From assembly GCA_028687435.1 (NCBI GenBank), contig JAQUAF010000001.1, positions 1 through 64,000 of the forward strand: DNA of 64,000 nt. The letters run 5' to 3'. The position numbers were made by a program, and so were the translations under genes. The notes beneath the pieces are model-generated. The model did no database searches. It saw only the letters and a list, made by a program, of their open reading frames with translations, and was not told where the DNA came from. Every line of letters begins with the position of its first letter. Position 1 is the stretch's first letter. Of this stretch, positions 1 through 8,937 are shown piece after piece. The stretch is from Verrucomicrobiia bacterium. Lineage in GTDB: Bacteria > Verrucomicrobiota > Verrucomicrobiia > JABWAM01.

Positions 1-428
1 CGTCCCAGCAATCAACTGGGTGCTTGTAACCCGACCGCTTTCGAGCCTCTCTCCGAATATACCATTGGAACGAGGCGACAAAATATTTCATCGTTCTAGG
101 CTTGACTCAACTACCTTCATAGCAGCCTGAAGACCGAAGGTGCCAGATTTTCCAATCAACAAGCCTTTCCAACAGATCTCCATTCCAAAGCGGAAATATC
201 CCTATCATTTTTCATGCCAAACCCATGACATTCTGCAAAAAACAGCGGGCGACATCTTAACCTGTTGCAGCAAAGCAGGTTGAAACTTTTTTTTAAAGTT
301 TATTTCACAACACCAACAAAAGAACAGCCAGGCCATTTATTGGCCATGGTCTAATTTGCAGCCAATATCGACGCTTCAATTTGAATCGTCCCAAACCCTC
401 AAAAATTGAACGCCTTTCCCTCTTCATT
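1..428. other. intergenic stretch without a convincing gene
   Basis: No open reading frame with normal codon use, start signal or family resemblance is visible here. The stretch is more AT-rich than its surroundings. It holds a weak hairpin with a T-run (259-294) and a short inverted repeat GGCCA/TGGCC at 331-345 that could end the minus-strand exopolysaccharide operon. A stem near 18-32 (GGGT/ACCC) resembles an anticodon arm, but no T-arm or acceptor stem follows it. Confidence 0.6.
259..294 (+). terminator. weak hairpin plus T-run, possible terminator
   Basis: AACCTG at 259-264 pairs with CAGGTT at 276-281, and a run of eight T follows at 287-294. The stem is only 6 bp and the T-run starts 5 nt after it. 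It could end a plus-strand gene that lies before the window, but no such gene is visible. Confidence 0.25.
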
Positions 429-726
429 TTACATCAAGAGAACAACAATTTCTCCTGAACTCGGAACAACACGGACGAACATCAGACATGCCTTGTAATC
501 CGCCAGCACCGCCTGCTGGGCATCCGACAGAATCGCCAGCAACCGGTCTGCGCGCGCCTCATCAGCCGCCTCCAAGGCCATCCTGCCCCCTCCCTTTTTG
601 ACAGGTGCCTGCTGTTTTTCCAATGCCATGGCCTGCTGCAACGTTTCCCGGGGAATGCGGCCACCCCAACGGCATGCCCGCACAGGCACGCCACGGCGAA
701 AAGAATCAGGCCGATGTTTTTTTCAT
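429..726 (-). pseudogene. small secreted protein gene broken by two homopolymer frameshifts
   Basis: An ATG at 726 has an excellent Shine-Dalgarno sequence (GGAGGG at 739-734, 7 nt spacing) but meets a stop after six codons. Just after the ATG is a run of seven A (complement of 717-723). One extra A would open a textbook signal peptide (MKKNIGLILFAVACLCG). A second single-base gain in the CCCC run near 660 then joins it to the 86-codon frame ending at 429, whose composition looks protein-like (RLLAILSDAQQAV). Adding two bases gives exactly 99 codons plus stop. It follows the TPR gene by 82 nt, so it was probably the last gene of the exopolysaccharide export operon. Either the gene is decaying or the assembly has two homopolymer errors. 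The product family is not recognised. Confidence 0.55.
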
Positions 727-808
727 GGAAAGGCCCTCCAAGGATTCAACATATCAAAAAAACAAAGGTTTCGGCTCTTGAATCCGGCGCAAAGGAGGAA
801 GGCGTCCG

Positions 809-3418
809 TCAGTTTGCCTCGGGATGCTCCTCCTTGAGTTTTTTCAATCGTTCAACAGCCTCCCGCGCGCTGGGGAGGCTGGATTCGGCCAGCCGCGCCA
901 GCACCCTTGCGGCGCCTTTCCAATCCTTCTGCTCCTCAAGCAAGCGCACCGCCTCCAGCGCCCCCTTGCTGATCCAGTAAAACTCGCATTCATCCGGCCT
1001 GGCGGACTGGGGGCGCTCATAAAGAGGCGAGAGGTAACTCTCCAACGCATGTTTGGAATCCTTCAAGTTCTCGTAGGTCTTCCCCATTTCAACAAGTGTG
1101 TGATTGCGGATATCGGCATCGCCCGCCCCGGCCTCCGCGCCGGTTTTGCCCATGCCGCTCAAAACCGCTTTGAACGCCGTCAACGCGTCATCATAGCGTT
1201 TGATCTGCCGCAAACACTGGCCCCGCCGGCCCTGAACCTCAAGAAATTGCCGGATCATGGAGGGAGTCCTGGCCGGATCGCACAGTTTCGTCAGATCATC
1301 AAAAATCATGAGCGCATCCTGAAATTTTCCCTTTTCGGAAAGGATGTCGGCGTACAGGAACCGGGCCTGAAAAACCCAGGGCGACTTGGGATAATTCTTG
1401 ACCAGCCGTTCCAGCAAACGCTGGGCGTCGTCGGGGTTCTGTCCGAGCCGGTAGGCGGAAAGCGCCGCAAAAAAACCGGCCTCGGGCGCCAGGGGATGTT
1501 CCGGCGTGTCTTTTACCAGCAATTCAAATTGCTCCTGCGCCCTGGCAAAATTTTTGTGCTGCTGGAAATGGGCGCCAAGCCAAAAGTGCGCCGCCGCCGC
1601 CGCCGGTGTTTTCGCATAATTCTTCGCCAGCCCTTCAAATTCCGCCACCGCCTTGTCCGTCTGGCCGGACAATTCGAAAGCCCGGCCCCGGACCTGGAGA
1701 ATTTTCGGCGTCAATTCATGTTTGGGGAAATTTTTCATGAACTGCCCGGCGGCATCCAGGCTTTCCTTGTATTTGCCCCGGCTGCACAAAGCGCCGGCAT
1801 AACCCAGCCAAGCCCGGGGCGCCACCAGCGAACCCGGATACCTGTCGAGCAGCGTCTTGAAAGAAGCCGTCACCTGCTCAAGATCGTTTTTCTTGCGCTG
1901 GGCCTCCGCCGCCAGCAGCAGAAACTCCGCCGCCAGCCTGCCATTGGCAAATTCTGCGGCATGGATCTGCTGGAAGCGGAACACATCGGCCAGATTGCCC
2001 CCCATGAAACTGGCATTTGCCGCCTGGTAAAGCGCCTGCTCCGTCTTGGCGGGCGCGGCGCCTTTGACCTGGGCGCCTTTGGCGTAGGCCGCCACCGCCG
2101 CATCATACTGCCTGCATTCAAAATGGATGTCGCCGATTTTCAGCCAGGCGTCTGCCTGCAACTGGGGCGTATGGGCGCGTTCCGCGGCGATTTTGAATTC
2201 CGCTATGGCGGACTCCTGCTTTTTATCCTCGAGGAAAACCCATCCCAATTGGAACCGGGCCTGGTCGCTCAAATAACCATCCGGATATTTCTCAAAAAAC
2301 CTTTGAAATGCCTGGATGGCCTGATCAGGTTTGCCCGCCCTCTGCCACAGAGTGGCCATCTGCAAAAGCAGCATTTCACCCAACCGGGTCCTGGCATTGT
2401 CCTCCGCCCAGGTTTTCAGCATGTCCGCCAGCGTTGCGGCCTTGTCAAGCTTCAGGTAAACCGTCAGCAACTCATCCGCGCAACGGATGCGGAAGGAGGG
2501 GTCCTTGCTCTTGCGAAACGCCTTTTCAAAATATCCGGCGGACCCCGCCCAGTTGCCGGCCATCATTTCAATCTGCCCCAGCCGGAACAACGCCTCGGTG
2601 ATCACCCCCTGCGCCTCCGAGCGGTCGGACTTTGCCAGTGTTTCGAAACGCTGTCTGGCCGCATCGGCTTTTTTCAGTTCCATGTCCACCTCCCCCAGGG
2701 CATACAGGGCCTGAAATCCCACAACATTGTTGTGTTCCTCCCTGGCCAGGCGGTTCAACAGTTCCACGGCCAGATTATGCTTTTTCTGGAGAAAATACGA
2801 CACACCGAGGGACAGGCTGGCGCGCGAGGCCAGATCACGACCGCCCTCCGATTGCAGGGTTTTCAACAACACCTGGGCCTCATCGAATTTTCCCTGCTGC
2901 AACATGGCCCGCGCCATGCCATAACGGGCTTCCGCGAGATAACGGCTTTTGACGGGGGAGGACGCCACCTGCTGGTACGTCTGGCATGCCTCATCGTAAA
3001 AGCCGCCTTTGAGCAGCGCCTCGCCCATCCAAAAATAATAACTGTCCACCCATGCCGGGGCAACTTTTGGCAGGCGCGACTGAAGGGTTTCACGCGCCTC
3101 CTGCCACCGGCCCTGCTTCAACAAGGACTGCCCCAGCAAACATGCGGCCTCATCGGCAAACTCCGTTCCGGGATACTGGTTCAACAAGGCGGCAAACTGG
3201 GTCTCCGCCAGTTCGTACAACCGGTCCTCAAGCGCCTTTTTGCCGAAAGAGAACAATCTCTGTTCAATCCCGCCCGGTTCGCCCAAAACCTCCGCCGCAC
3301 CCATTAGCAGCAACGCCATGGCGCACCCCCCAAGCCATCCCAAACGGCAACAGGCGCGAAACAAACGCCGGATATCATCCGTCAAAACTGGATGCTGCTC
3401 CATCATCATGAAAATCAT
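809..3418 (-). CDS. periplasmic TPR repeat protein, 869 aa
   Basis: The protein has a hydrophobic N-terminal segment (about residues 26-46, ending GAAEVLGEP) typical of a signal peptide. Many TPR-like units then run almost to the C-terminus, for example LAETQFAALLNQYPGTEFAD and AIQAFQRFFEKYPDGYLSDQ. The recurring F-x-x-x-x-x-x-YP pattern is that of BamD/YbgF-type TPRs. Its ATG overlaps the stop of the Wzc-like kinase gene by four bases (ATGA), so the two are translationally coupled. In exopolysaccharide loci such proteins act as periplasmic scaffolds that link the inner-membrane and outer-membrane parts. Here that role is inferred from position only. In-frame Met codons a few residues downstream are possible alternative starts. 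Confidence 0.85.
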   Translation of the reverse strand: MIFMMMEQHPVLTDDIRRLFRACCRLGWLGGCAMALLLMGAAEVLGEPGGIEQRLFSFGKKALEDRLYELAETQFAALLNQYPGTEFADEAACLLGQSLLKQGRWQEARETLQSRLPKVAPAWVDSYYFWMGEALLKGGFYDEACQTYQQVASSPVKSRYLAEARYGMARAMLQQGKFDEAQVLLKTLQSEGGRDLASRASLSLGVSYFLQKKHNLAVELLNRLAREEHNNVVGFQALYALGEVDMELKKADAARQRFETLAKSDRSEAQGVITEALFRLGQIEMMAGNWAGSAGYFEKAFRKSKDPSFRIRCADELLTVYLKLDKAATLADMLKTWAEDNARTRLGEMLLLQMATLWQRAGKPDQAIQAFQRFFEKYPDGYLSDQARFQLGWVFLEDKKQESAIAEFKIAAERAHTPQLQADAWLKIGDIHFECRQYDAAVAAYAKGAQVKGAAPAKTEQALYQAANASFMGGNLADVFRFQQIHAAEFANGRLAAEFLLLAAEAQRKKNDLEQVTASFKTLLDRYPGSLVAPRAWLGYAGALCSRGKYKESLDAAGQFMKNFPKHELTPKILQVRGRAFELSGQTDKAVAEFEGLAKNYAKTPAAAAAHFWLGAHFQQHKNFARAQEQFELLVKDTPEHPLAPEAGFFAALSAYRLGQNPDDAQRLLERLVKNYPKSPWVFQARFLYADILSEKGKFQDALMIFDDLTKLCDPARTPSMIRQFLEVQGRRGQCLRQIKRYDDALTAFKAVLSGMGKTGAEAGAGDADIRNHTLVEMGKTYENLKDSKHALESYLSPLYERPQSARPDECEFYWISKGALEAVRLLEEQKDWKGAARVLARLAESSLPSAREAVERLKKLKEEHPEAN

Positions 3419-5589
3419 TTCCTCCGGTAATAGGCGTCGTACTTGGAATACGAGTAATAGTATTTGTTGTGATGTTTTCGAAAATCAATGTCGTTGATGA
3501 CAAAGCCGGCCAGCCGGCCCTTCACCTGCCGGATGCGGTCAATGGCATCGCGCACCACAGCCCTGCGCACCAAATTGAAACGCGCCACCCATACCACCGC
3601 ATCCGCGCACTGACAGAGATTCAGGGCGTCGCTCACGGCTCCGATCGGCGGGGTGTCGATCACCACCCGTTCAAATTGCTGGCGGCTTTCGATGAGAAAC
3701 TGGCGGACCGAGGGCATGGACACCAAAACGCTGCCATTTCCCACCGCCTTTCCCACCGCCACAATCCGGAGGTTGGGGATCTTGCTCTCCTGCACAACGC
3801 CTTCGATGTCGGACGACGCAACCCGTTCCAAGCCGCCTTTGGCGGGCAATTCGAAAGCCCTGCCGATGTTGGGATGATGCAAATCGGCCTCAATCAGCAG
3901 GGTTTTGAACCCCTTTTCCGCAAAACGCGCGGCCAGATTCATGGCGCAAGTGGTCTTGCCTTCCCCCGGCGTGGCGCTGGTGACAAGAAAAACCCTGGCA
4001 TCAGCGCTCTGGGGCTGCAAAGAAAGCATCGCCAGCACGGTGCGAAACGCCTCGGCTGCCGCAACATCGTCGTTCCCCACCAACGGATTTTTCCGGCCCA
4101 GAAGCGGACGCCGCCAGCGCGGGATATATCCCAGGAAGGGCAAATCCGGGCCGCGCAAATCGTCCGGTTCACGCACGGTTTCAGTGAGGGTTTCCAATAA
4201 TACGCACCCGACGGATCCCAGCACCAGACTGACCATGAAACAGATGGCGATATTCAACCCCCGCCGCGGACGGTAAGGCCCCAGGGGTTCCACAGCCCTG
4301 TCCACCACGGAGATATTGGTGGTATCCAATTCCTTGGCCACGCCGGTCTGTTTCATCCGGCCCAGCACCGCCTGATACATCTGCCGGTCGGCATCAGCCT
4401 GGCGTTTCAACGATTCATAACCAATTTGTTTTTCGTTGAGAGCCATGGCGTGTTGCTCCTGCTCCCGCAAGGATTGTTCCATCTGCCTCTCCCGGCTGAC
4501 CGCCAGTTGATAATCGGTCTCGACAGCAACCAAAACCTTTTCCATCTCCGCCTTGAGCTGCCGGTCCACAATCTCCTCCTCGGAGCGGGCCTGGATCAGG
4601 GCGGGATGTTTCTCCAGATAACGTTCCCGCAGCTTGGCCACCTGCGTCGCCTTCTCGGCCTTTTGCGTCTTGAAATCCTGGATCATCCGGTTTTGCATGA
4701 CAAACGGCAGGGTGGTCAGGTCGCCCCCCTTGGCACGCATCGCCTTGAGCTGTTGAAAATTGTTTTCCGCGGAAATCCTTTCGTTTTTGCACCGGGTGGC
4801 CTCCTCATTGAGCTGCCGAAGTTTTTCCACCACAATATTCTGTTTTTCCTCCAGCGACACCAGCCCCTGCTTTTCCCGATACTCTTGCATGGCCTTTTCG
4901 GATTTTTCCAATTTTGCCTGCAACTCCCTGCTTTGGGTCTGCAACCATTCCGACGCCTCGCCCGTCACGCCCAGCCGTTGTTCCAGGGTCGATGCCAGAT
5001 ACGCCTCCGCATGGGCATTGGCCAGAGTGGCGGCCAACTGGCGGTTGGTCAGGCAAACCGACACCTCCACCAGCAGGGTGAAAGGAACCGGTGTAATGCC
5101 CACCTTTTTATAATAGGCGCCCACCAAATCCTTCTGTCCGCCTTCCGCCGGTTTTCCAAAAAACAGGGCCATCAGGCGGCGTTGCCCGATCTGCAAGGGA
5201 TCCACCGGATCACCCACGAATTCCGGCTCCTCCTCCAGGGCATATTTGGCAATGACCCTTTCGGCCATGCTCCGGCTGCCCAGAATCTTGTGCTGGGTTT
5301 TGAGAAACTCATTCGCCTGGCTTTGGGTTTCCAGAACCTGCTTCACATCCACCACATGGGGCGAATCCTTGTTGATCTGGATGGTGGTGACTGCGCGGTA
5401 AACATTCGGCAGCTTGAAATTGTAAAAGGCTCCGAGGGCGGTGCACAAACCGACCAGCGCAAACAGCCACCATCGGCACGAGGAGAGGATCCGAAGATAA
5501 TCTTTAAGCCCGGCATCTGAATTTCCCGCAGCAACCGGGCCGTCTGGAGGTGTTGAATGGTCCGTCATGTGGAGGTTTTCAGCAACCAT
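3415..5589 (-). CDS. Wzc-like polysaccharide co-polymerase and tyrosine autokinase
   Basis: This 724 aa protein sets exopolysaccharide chain length and autophosphorylates on tyrosine. An N-terminal Wzz domain is bracketed by two membrane segments (about 40-60, and the one containing NIAICFMVSLVLGSVGCVLL near 430). Between them lies a long periplasmic coiled coil. The C-terminal BY-kinase domain has Walker A (SATPGEGKTT, about 538-547), Walker A' (IEADLHHPN, about 566-574) and Walker B (VVIDTPP, about 642-648). The tail carries seven tyrosines within residues 710-721, the usual autophosphorylation cluster. It lies 24 nt after the wza-like gene and overlaps the TPR gene by 4 nt. Domain fusion of Wzz and kinase is the proteobacterial-type arrangement. 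Confidence 0.95.
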   Translation of the reverse strand: MVAENLHMTDHSTPPDGPVAAGNSDAGLKDYLRILSSCRWWLFALVGLCTALGAFYNFKLPNVYRAVTTIQINKDSPHVVDVKQVLETQSQANEFLKTQHKILGSRSMAERVIAKYALEEEPEFVGDPVDPLQIGQRRLMALFFGKPAEGGQKDLVGAYYKKVGITPVPFTLLVEVSVCLTNRQLAATLANAHAEAYLASTLEQRLGVTGEASEWLQTQSRELQAKLEKSEKAMQEYREKQGLVSLEEKQNIVVEKLRQLNEEATRCKNERISAENNFQQLKAMRAKGGDLTTLPFVMQNRMIQDFKTQKAEKATQVAKLRERYLEKHPALIQARSEEEIVDRQLKAEMEKVLVAVETDYQLAVSRERQMEQSLREQEQHAMALNEKQIGYESLKRQADADRQMYQAVLGRMKQTGVAKELDTTNISVVDRAVEPLGPYRPRRGLNIAICFMVSLVLGSVGCVLLETLTETVREPDDLRGPDLPFLGYIPRWRRPLLGRKNPLVGNDDVAAAEAFRTVLAMLSLQPQSADARVFLVTSATPGEGKTTCAMNLAARFAEKGFKTLLIEADLHHPNIGRAFELPAKGGLERVASSDIEGVVQESKIPNLRIVAVGKAVGNGSVLVSMPSVRQFLIESRQQFERVVIDTPPIGAVSDALNLCQCADAVVWVARFNLVRRAVVRDAIDRIRQVKGRLAGFVINDIDFRKHHNKYYYSYSKYDAYYRRK

Positions 5590-5613
5590 TGCAGTTCCTC
5601 ACCCCGAAAAGAA

Positions 5614-6306
5614 TCAAAAAAAACGGGTGGGCACCACCACCACATCGCCAGGCAACAACTCAACATCCTTCTTTTCCCCCTTGCTCCGCAACAACTCGGT
5701 CGCATTGACCTGAAACTTTTCCTCTTTGCCGCCCCTGACCCGCCGGATCACCACCGCGTCGGTCTTGGCCACATTATTGAATCCACCAGCCCTGGCAATG
5801 GCTTGCAGAAGGGAAAGGCGTTCTTCCGCCGGGATGTCAAAAGAACCGGGATTTTTCACCTCCCCCAAAACAGAAACCCGTCTGGGACTGTACTCCTTGA
5901 TCATGACACTGACCTGCGGATTTTTGATGTAATCCTTCCCCAGCAGTCCCGCGAGTTTTGCCTCCACTTCGGAAACCAACAATCCAGCCACCTGCACCTT
6001 GCCCAGGAGCGGAAAAGTAATGTACCCCGTCTGGCTGACTTTTACATCCCGGGTCAGGTCAGGCTCTTGAAAGACGCTAATGGACAGGACATCCAGCGCC
6101 AGGATCCGGTAATCCTTCACCAGATGCGAGGATTCCTCCACTCCCGTCCTGGGCTTCGATCCATCGGCCGCCATTCCGCCCTTTGAACCCGCATTCTCTT
6201 CGGCGCCAGCAAGGACACCGGCTAAAAAGGCAACAGCCAGCAGATGGCAAAGAACCCTCCCCCTCACATGACTCCTGTCACGCGTCACTTGGACAATCTT
6301 ATTCAT
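5614..6306 (-). CDS. polysaccharide export protein, Wza-like (SLBB)
   Basis: This 230 aa protein has an N-terminal hydrophobic signal (about residues 20-35, LLAVAFLAGVLAG). A Poly_export domain follows at about 65-145 (KDYRILALDVLSISVFQEP), then one SLBB domain at about 148-225 (RVSVLGEVKNPGSF, AGGF). It ends in LLPGDVVVVPTRFF. Wza proteins form the outer-membrane channel for capsule or exopolysaccharide together with the periplasmic part of the co-polymerase, which is encoded immediately downstream. No clear lipobox cysteine is seen, unlike E. coli Wza, so membrane attachment may rely on the neighbouring barrel. The protein is shorter than E. coli Wza and has one SLBB rather than two. Confidence 0.92.
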   Translation of the reverse strand: MNKIVQVTRDRSHVRGRVLCHLLAVAFLAGVLAGAEENAGSKGGMAADGSKPRTGVEESSHLVKDYRILALDVLSISVFQEPDLTRDVKVSQTGYITFPLLGKVQVAGLLVSEVEAKLAGLLGKDYIKNPQVSVMIKEYSPRRVSVLGEVKNPGSFDIPAEERLSLLQAIARAGGFNNVAKTDAVVIRRVRGGKEEKFQVNATELLRSKGEKKDVELLPGDVVVVPTRFF

Positions 6307-6312
6307 CGCCGG

Positions 6313-7566
6313 TCAAAACAAAACCGACGTCCCCAGCGAAAGCCGGTTGTTTTTATAGTTTCCGCCTGACAAATTGGACTCGTTATCCTGGTAACGGTAA
6401 ACCAGATAAACCTTCCAATACTCCTGGATTCGGACTTCCAGCGAAGGGGCTACCGTATAAAGATCGAGGTCCTGCGCCTGATTGCCGGTGGGGAGCTCAA
6501 AACTGTCGTTCTCATAGGAGAAATCCAAGCCGAAAGACATCTTTCGCGTTTTGCTCTCACTTTTAAGAAAGGGGCCAAATTGATAATCCAGCTTCAATCC
6601 AACCAGACTGCTCACATAGGTTTGCCCCGATGTGGTGATCGAATTATTGATTGACCGGCTGCTGCGGACTCCCACGGAAAAATCATCCGTGCATTTATGG
6701 GTCATCCCGCCGCTGATCACCGGCGTGGTTTGATCCGGCACCCACGAAAGAGAAGAAGCCCGATACTCGCCGCCGACATCAAACCGCCCCGATAATTTCG
6801 GCGTCAAATCTCCCCGATACCCCACCTTGCCCTGCATGAAATTCTCCTGCCCTCCCTGCCGCACATCCACATGGCCACCATTCAATTCGGTATAAACATC
6901 AACCTTGGCAAAAGCCTTGTAAAAAACAGTCGTGCCCCCATCAATCTGGGTTCTTTGAAGCAACCCCCCTTGCGGATCATAGTACAGGCAATGGGCATGC
7001 AATCCCAACGCAAACCGGTCGCTTATTTGAGTCTCAGAGGATACCGTGCCGTCGTTTTGCAGTTTTTTGACACGCGCAGTGGTTTCATTTCCGCCCACCC
7101 GATTGTCTCCGCCCTGAACAATGTTCATGGTATCGACGAAATTCAGCCGGGTTTTTCCAAATCCAAACGTTGCCTGAAAATAAGGATTGTGCTCCTCCCC
7201 ATCTTCACCTGTCTGCTGAAAATAACGGATCACATTGACGTCGTATCCCGCTTCAATGGCATTGTTTTTGGGATCACCCAGTCGATAAACAAGCCCGGGA
7301 CTGCTTATCGACACCCAGTCGTTGGTTTTGCCGCTTTGCACCAGCCACATGTTGTCATCGTAAGTGAATTCCTGATTGCCGCGCAGCTGAACCACCCCAT
7401 ACTTGGCCCGTTCACCAATGTTCCATGGCCCGGAACATCCCCCTTTCATATCCATACGATTGGAGCCGCCTGAATAAACCGATTCTGCCGCCGAAAGCCA
7501 GCAATCCCAACAGGGGAAACCGCAGCAAAACACTACAGCAATAAAATGACATCGAAAAGGCTTCAC
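6313..7566 (-). CDS. outer-membrane beta-barrel of the exopolysaccharide locus
   Basis: The 417 aa product starts at a GTG (7566) and has an N-terminal signal sequence. Alternating polar/hydrophobic strands then fill the chain (for example VQLRGNQEFTYDDNMW, GLVYRLGD, NPYFQATFGFG). It ends NNRLSLGTSVLF; a C-terminal Phe is the classic signal for the BAM insertion machinery. It resembles the barrel proteins found beside Wza/Wzc in exosortase or EPS loci of diderms, proposed to be outer-membrane exporters. It is followed after 6 nt by the wza-like gene. A strong promoter (TTGACA-17-TAATCA) ends 9 bp before the GTG and supports this start. Confidence 0.8.
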   Translation of the reverse strand: MKPFRCHFIAVVFCCGFPCWDCWLSAAESVYSGGSNRMDMKGGCSGPWNIGERAKYGVVQLRGNQEFTYDDNMWLVQSGKTNDWVSISSPGLVYRLGDPKNNAIEAGYDVNVIRYFQQTGEDGEEHNPYFQATFGFGKTRLNFVDTMNIVQGGDNRVGGNETTARVKKLQNDGTVSSETQISDRFALGLHAHCLYYDPQGGLLQRTQIDGGTTVFYKAFAKVDVYTELNGGHVDVRQGGQENFMQGKVGYRGDLTPKLSGRFDVGGEYRASSLSWVPDQTTPVISGGMTHKCTDDFSVGVRSSRSINNSITTSGQTYVSSLVGLKLDYQFGPFLKSESKTRKMSFGLDFSYENDSFELPTGNQAQDLDLYTVAPSLEVRIQEYWKVYLVYRYQDNESNLSGGNYKNNRLSLGTSVLF

Positions 7567-7575
7567 ACTATCCTT

Positions 7576-7604
7576 TGATTATCAAGGGGTTGGGGTTTTG
7601 TCAA
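7576..7604 (-). promoter_or_regulatory. promoter of the barrel-wza-wzc-TPR operon
   Basis: TTGACA (7604-7599), 17 bp spacer and TAATCA (7581-7576). The -10 ends 9 bp before the GTG at 7566, so the transcript would have almost no leader. It lies next to the 3' end of the FecR gene, so the export genes can be expressed without it. Confidence 0.6.
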
Positions 7605-7610
7605 TAATTT

Positions 7611-8456
7611 TTAAGGTGAAGATGGGGAAGAATTCTTCTTGGAAGATTGTTCCGCCTGCGGCTGGGTCTGGGTTGTCGGAGGAGCCAAAGCCGGCACTGC
7701 CGCGGCATTATCGCCGGTTGACTGGCTGGCTGTCGGTGCAGTTACCGTACCGCCTACTGAAGCACCCGAAACAGCCGAACCGGAAGGCACCGCACCAGAA
7801 GCTGTTCCCCCTGTGCATGTTCCTCCCGTCGCTCCACCGCTTGGAATTGGCACGGTGGATGCCGTTGCTGTCAACGCCGCAACCACTGCCGGTGGAGTTG
7901 ACGCAAGCGTGGGACGCCCCCCTGCCGCATTGGCCATCGACTGGCCGGCAGGAATGGGAGTCGCTCCGCTGATCCATGAACCGCTCAAATTGTGCACTGT
8001 GGCGCCCCCCGGCCCATGATCGCATTCACCTTCCGATCCCACCACTCCGGCAATCAATTCGGGCATTTGAATCTGATATTTCGATCCCGCCGTGAGATTG
8101 GCTTTATTGGTTCGCACAAACACTGCGCCATTGAGAAGTTTAAAAAAACTAAAGGATTGCCGCTTCTCCTTGTCGAACGCGCTTCGCTGAATGGTAAACG
8201 ACTGGGTCTTGGCCTTGACACGCAATGTGGACAACCCGCCCTGCGCCAAATCCACCCAACTGTTCGGGCCTGTGGAAATAGTGCTTCCAATAGGCAATGT
8301 GCCTCCCTTGGCAGGCACCACGACCTTCCCTTCTGGATCAGTAATGGTCACTTTTCCGCCAAAAGCCACCACGGTTATCCGCACAATCGTGGCCGCCGGA
8401 TACGCAACTCCAATACATAAAAAGAAACAGAGAAAGGCTGTAAATATCCGTTTCAT
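7611..8456 (-). CDS. secreted FecR-domain protein with Pro/Ala/Thr-rich tail
   Basis: The chosen start (MKRIFTAFLCFFLCIG, 8456) gives a clean signal peptide and has AAGGAA about 8 nt upstream. A longer reading to 8522 would bury the signal. The mature part (about residues 22-165) is a FecR domain: a beta-rich block with KVVVPAKGGTLPIGSTISTG, SWVDLAQGG and a Q-I-Q-MPELIAGVVGSEGE segment. The last ~115 residues are low-complexity Ala/Thr/Ser/Pro and are probably a disordered linker. Secreted FecR-domain proteins (distinct from the anti-sigma FecR) are often found in EPS or surface loci and are thought to bind polysaccharide. That function is inference here. It lies upstream of the export operon in the same direction. 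Confidence 0.75.
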   Translation of the reverse strand: MKRIFTAFLCFFLCIGVAYPAATIVRITVVAFGGKVTITDPEGKVVVPAKGGTLPIGSTISTGPNSWVDLAQGGLSTLRVKAKTQSFTIQRSAFDKEKRQSFSFFKLLNGAVFVRTNKANLTAGSKYQIQMPELIAGVVGSEGECDHGPGGATVHNLSGSWISGATPIPAGQSMANAAGGRPTLASTPPAVVAALTATASTVPIPSGGATGGTCTGGTASGAVPSGSAVSGASVGGTVTAPTASQSTGDNAAAVPALAPPTTQTQPQAEQSSKKNSSPSSP

Positions 8457-8497
8457 GATAAAATTCCTTGGTTGATGCCCCTTAAACGACGAACAGA

Positions 8498-8526
8498 AAC
8501 CTACCTCAATCTGGTTGGCCATTCAA
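8498..8526 (-). promoter_or_regulatory. candidate promoter of the FecR gene
   Basis: TTGAAT (8526-8521), 17 bp spacer, TAGGTT (8503-8498). The predicted leader of about 35 nt carries an AAGGAA ribosome binding site before the ATG at 8456, unlike the leaderless layout elsewhere in the window. Confidence 0.4.
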
Positions 8527-8622
8527 TGTTTTTATGCAATCAAGTGAAAATATTTAATTGACACTCAATTAATCCGCCTCAAAATCAATATCAAACCTTG
8601 ACTTTCATCCGTTTTTTTCGTC

Positions 8623-8937
8623 ATGCTGAAAACATCCCTTATGACTCGACTGGAATATCGCATTCTCATCGCCTCCAGCATGTCAGCCGTTTTTCTGGCG
8701 GCTTGTTTGCTGATCTTAAGCTTGTTTGGGCGATCAACCGAAACAAACCTTGCATCCCAGAAAAAAGAGCTGGAATCTCTGCAAGCTGAAATCAAACGCG
8801 GTGCTATCAGTGAAAAAGTGTTGCAAAGCATCAAGGAGGATCTGGAACCGCTGGTCAACAGCAAGCCGTTGCTCAACAGTCTGTTGTCCCGCTACGGCAT
8901 CAACCTCAAAAACCCCATCACCCCGCCCGCGCCATGA
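8623..8937 (+). CDS. small bitopic coiled-coil membrane protein
   Basis: This product of 104 aa has one membrane segment (about residues 15-36, IASSMSAVFLAACLLILSLF) followed by a coiled-coil-like helix (TNLASQKKELESLQAEIKRG) and a short Pro-rich end. A TTGACT at 8598-8603 stands 20 bp before this ATG, with a weak -10 (CATGCT) overlapping it. If that promoter is real, translation may instead start at the second Met (8641, MTRLEYRIL). It overlaps the next gene by four bases (ATGA). The two products share the same TM-plus-coiled-coil plan and probably interact. No known family is recognised. Confidence 0.7.
   Translation: MLKTSLMTRLEYRILIASSMSAVFLAACLLILSLFGRSTETNLASQKKELESLQAEIKRGAISEKVLQSIKEDLEPLVNSKPLLNSLLSRYGINLKNPITPPAP

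Noticed and set aside
18..50. tRNA-like arm at the left edge
   Set aside because: GGGT-GCTTGTA-ACCC could be an anticodon arm, but position 33 is not T, and there is no T-arm with GGTTC or acceptor stem.
824..3307. 827-codon open frame opposite the TPR gene
   Set aside because: It is the antisense shadow of a GC-rich coding region. The protein is rich in Arg/Leu/Gln/Pro and shows no domain. The TPR reading has clear repeats.
7708..8025. 105-codon minus-strand frame inside the FecR gene
   Set aside because: It is a shadow of the low-complexity C-terminus.
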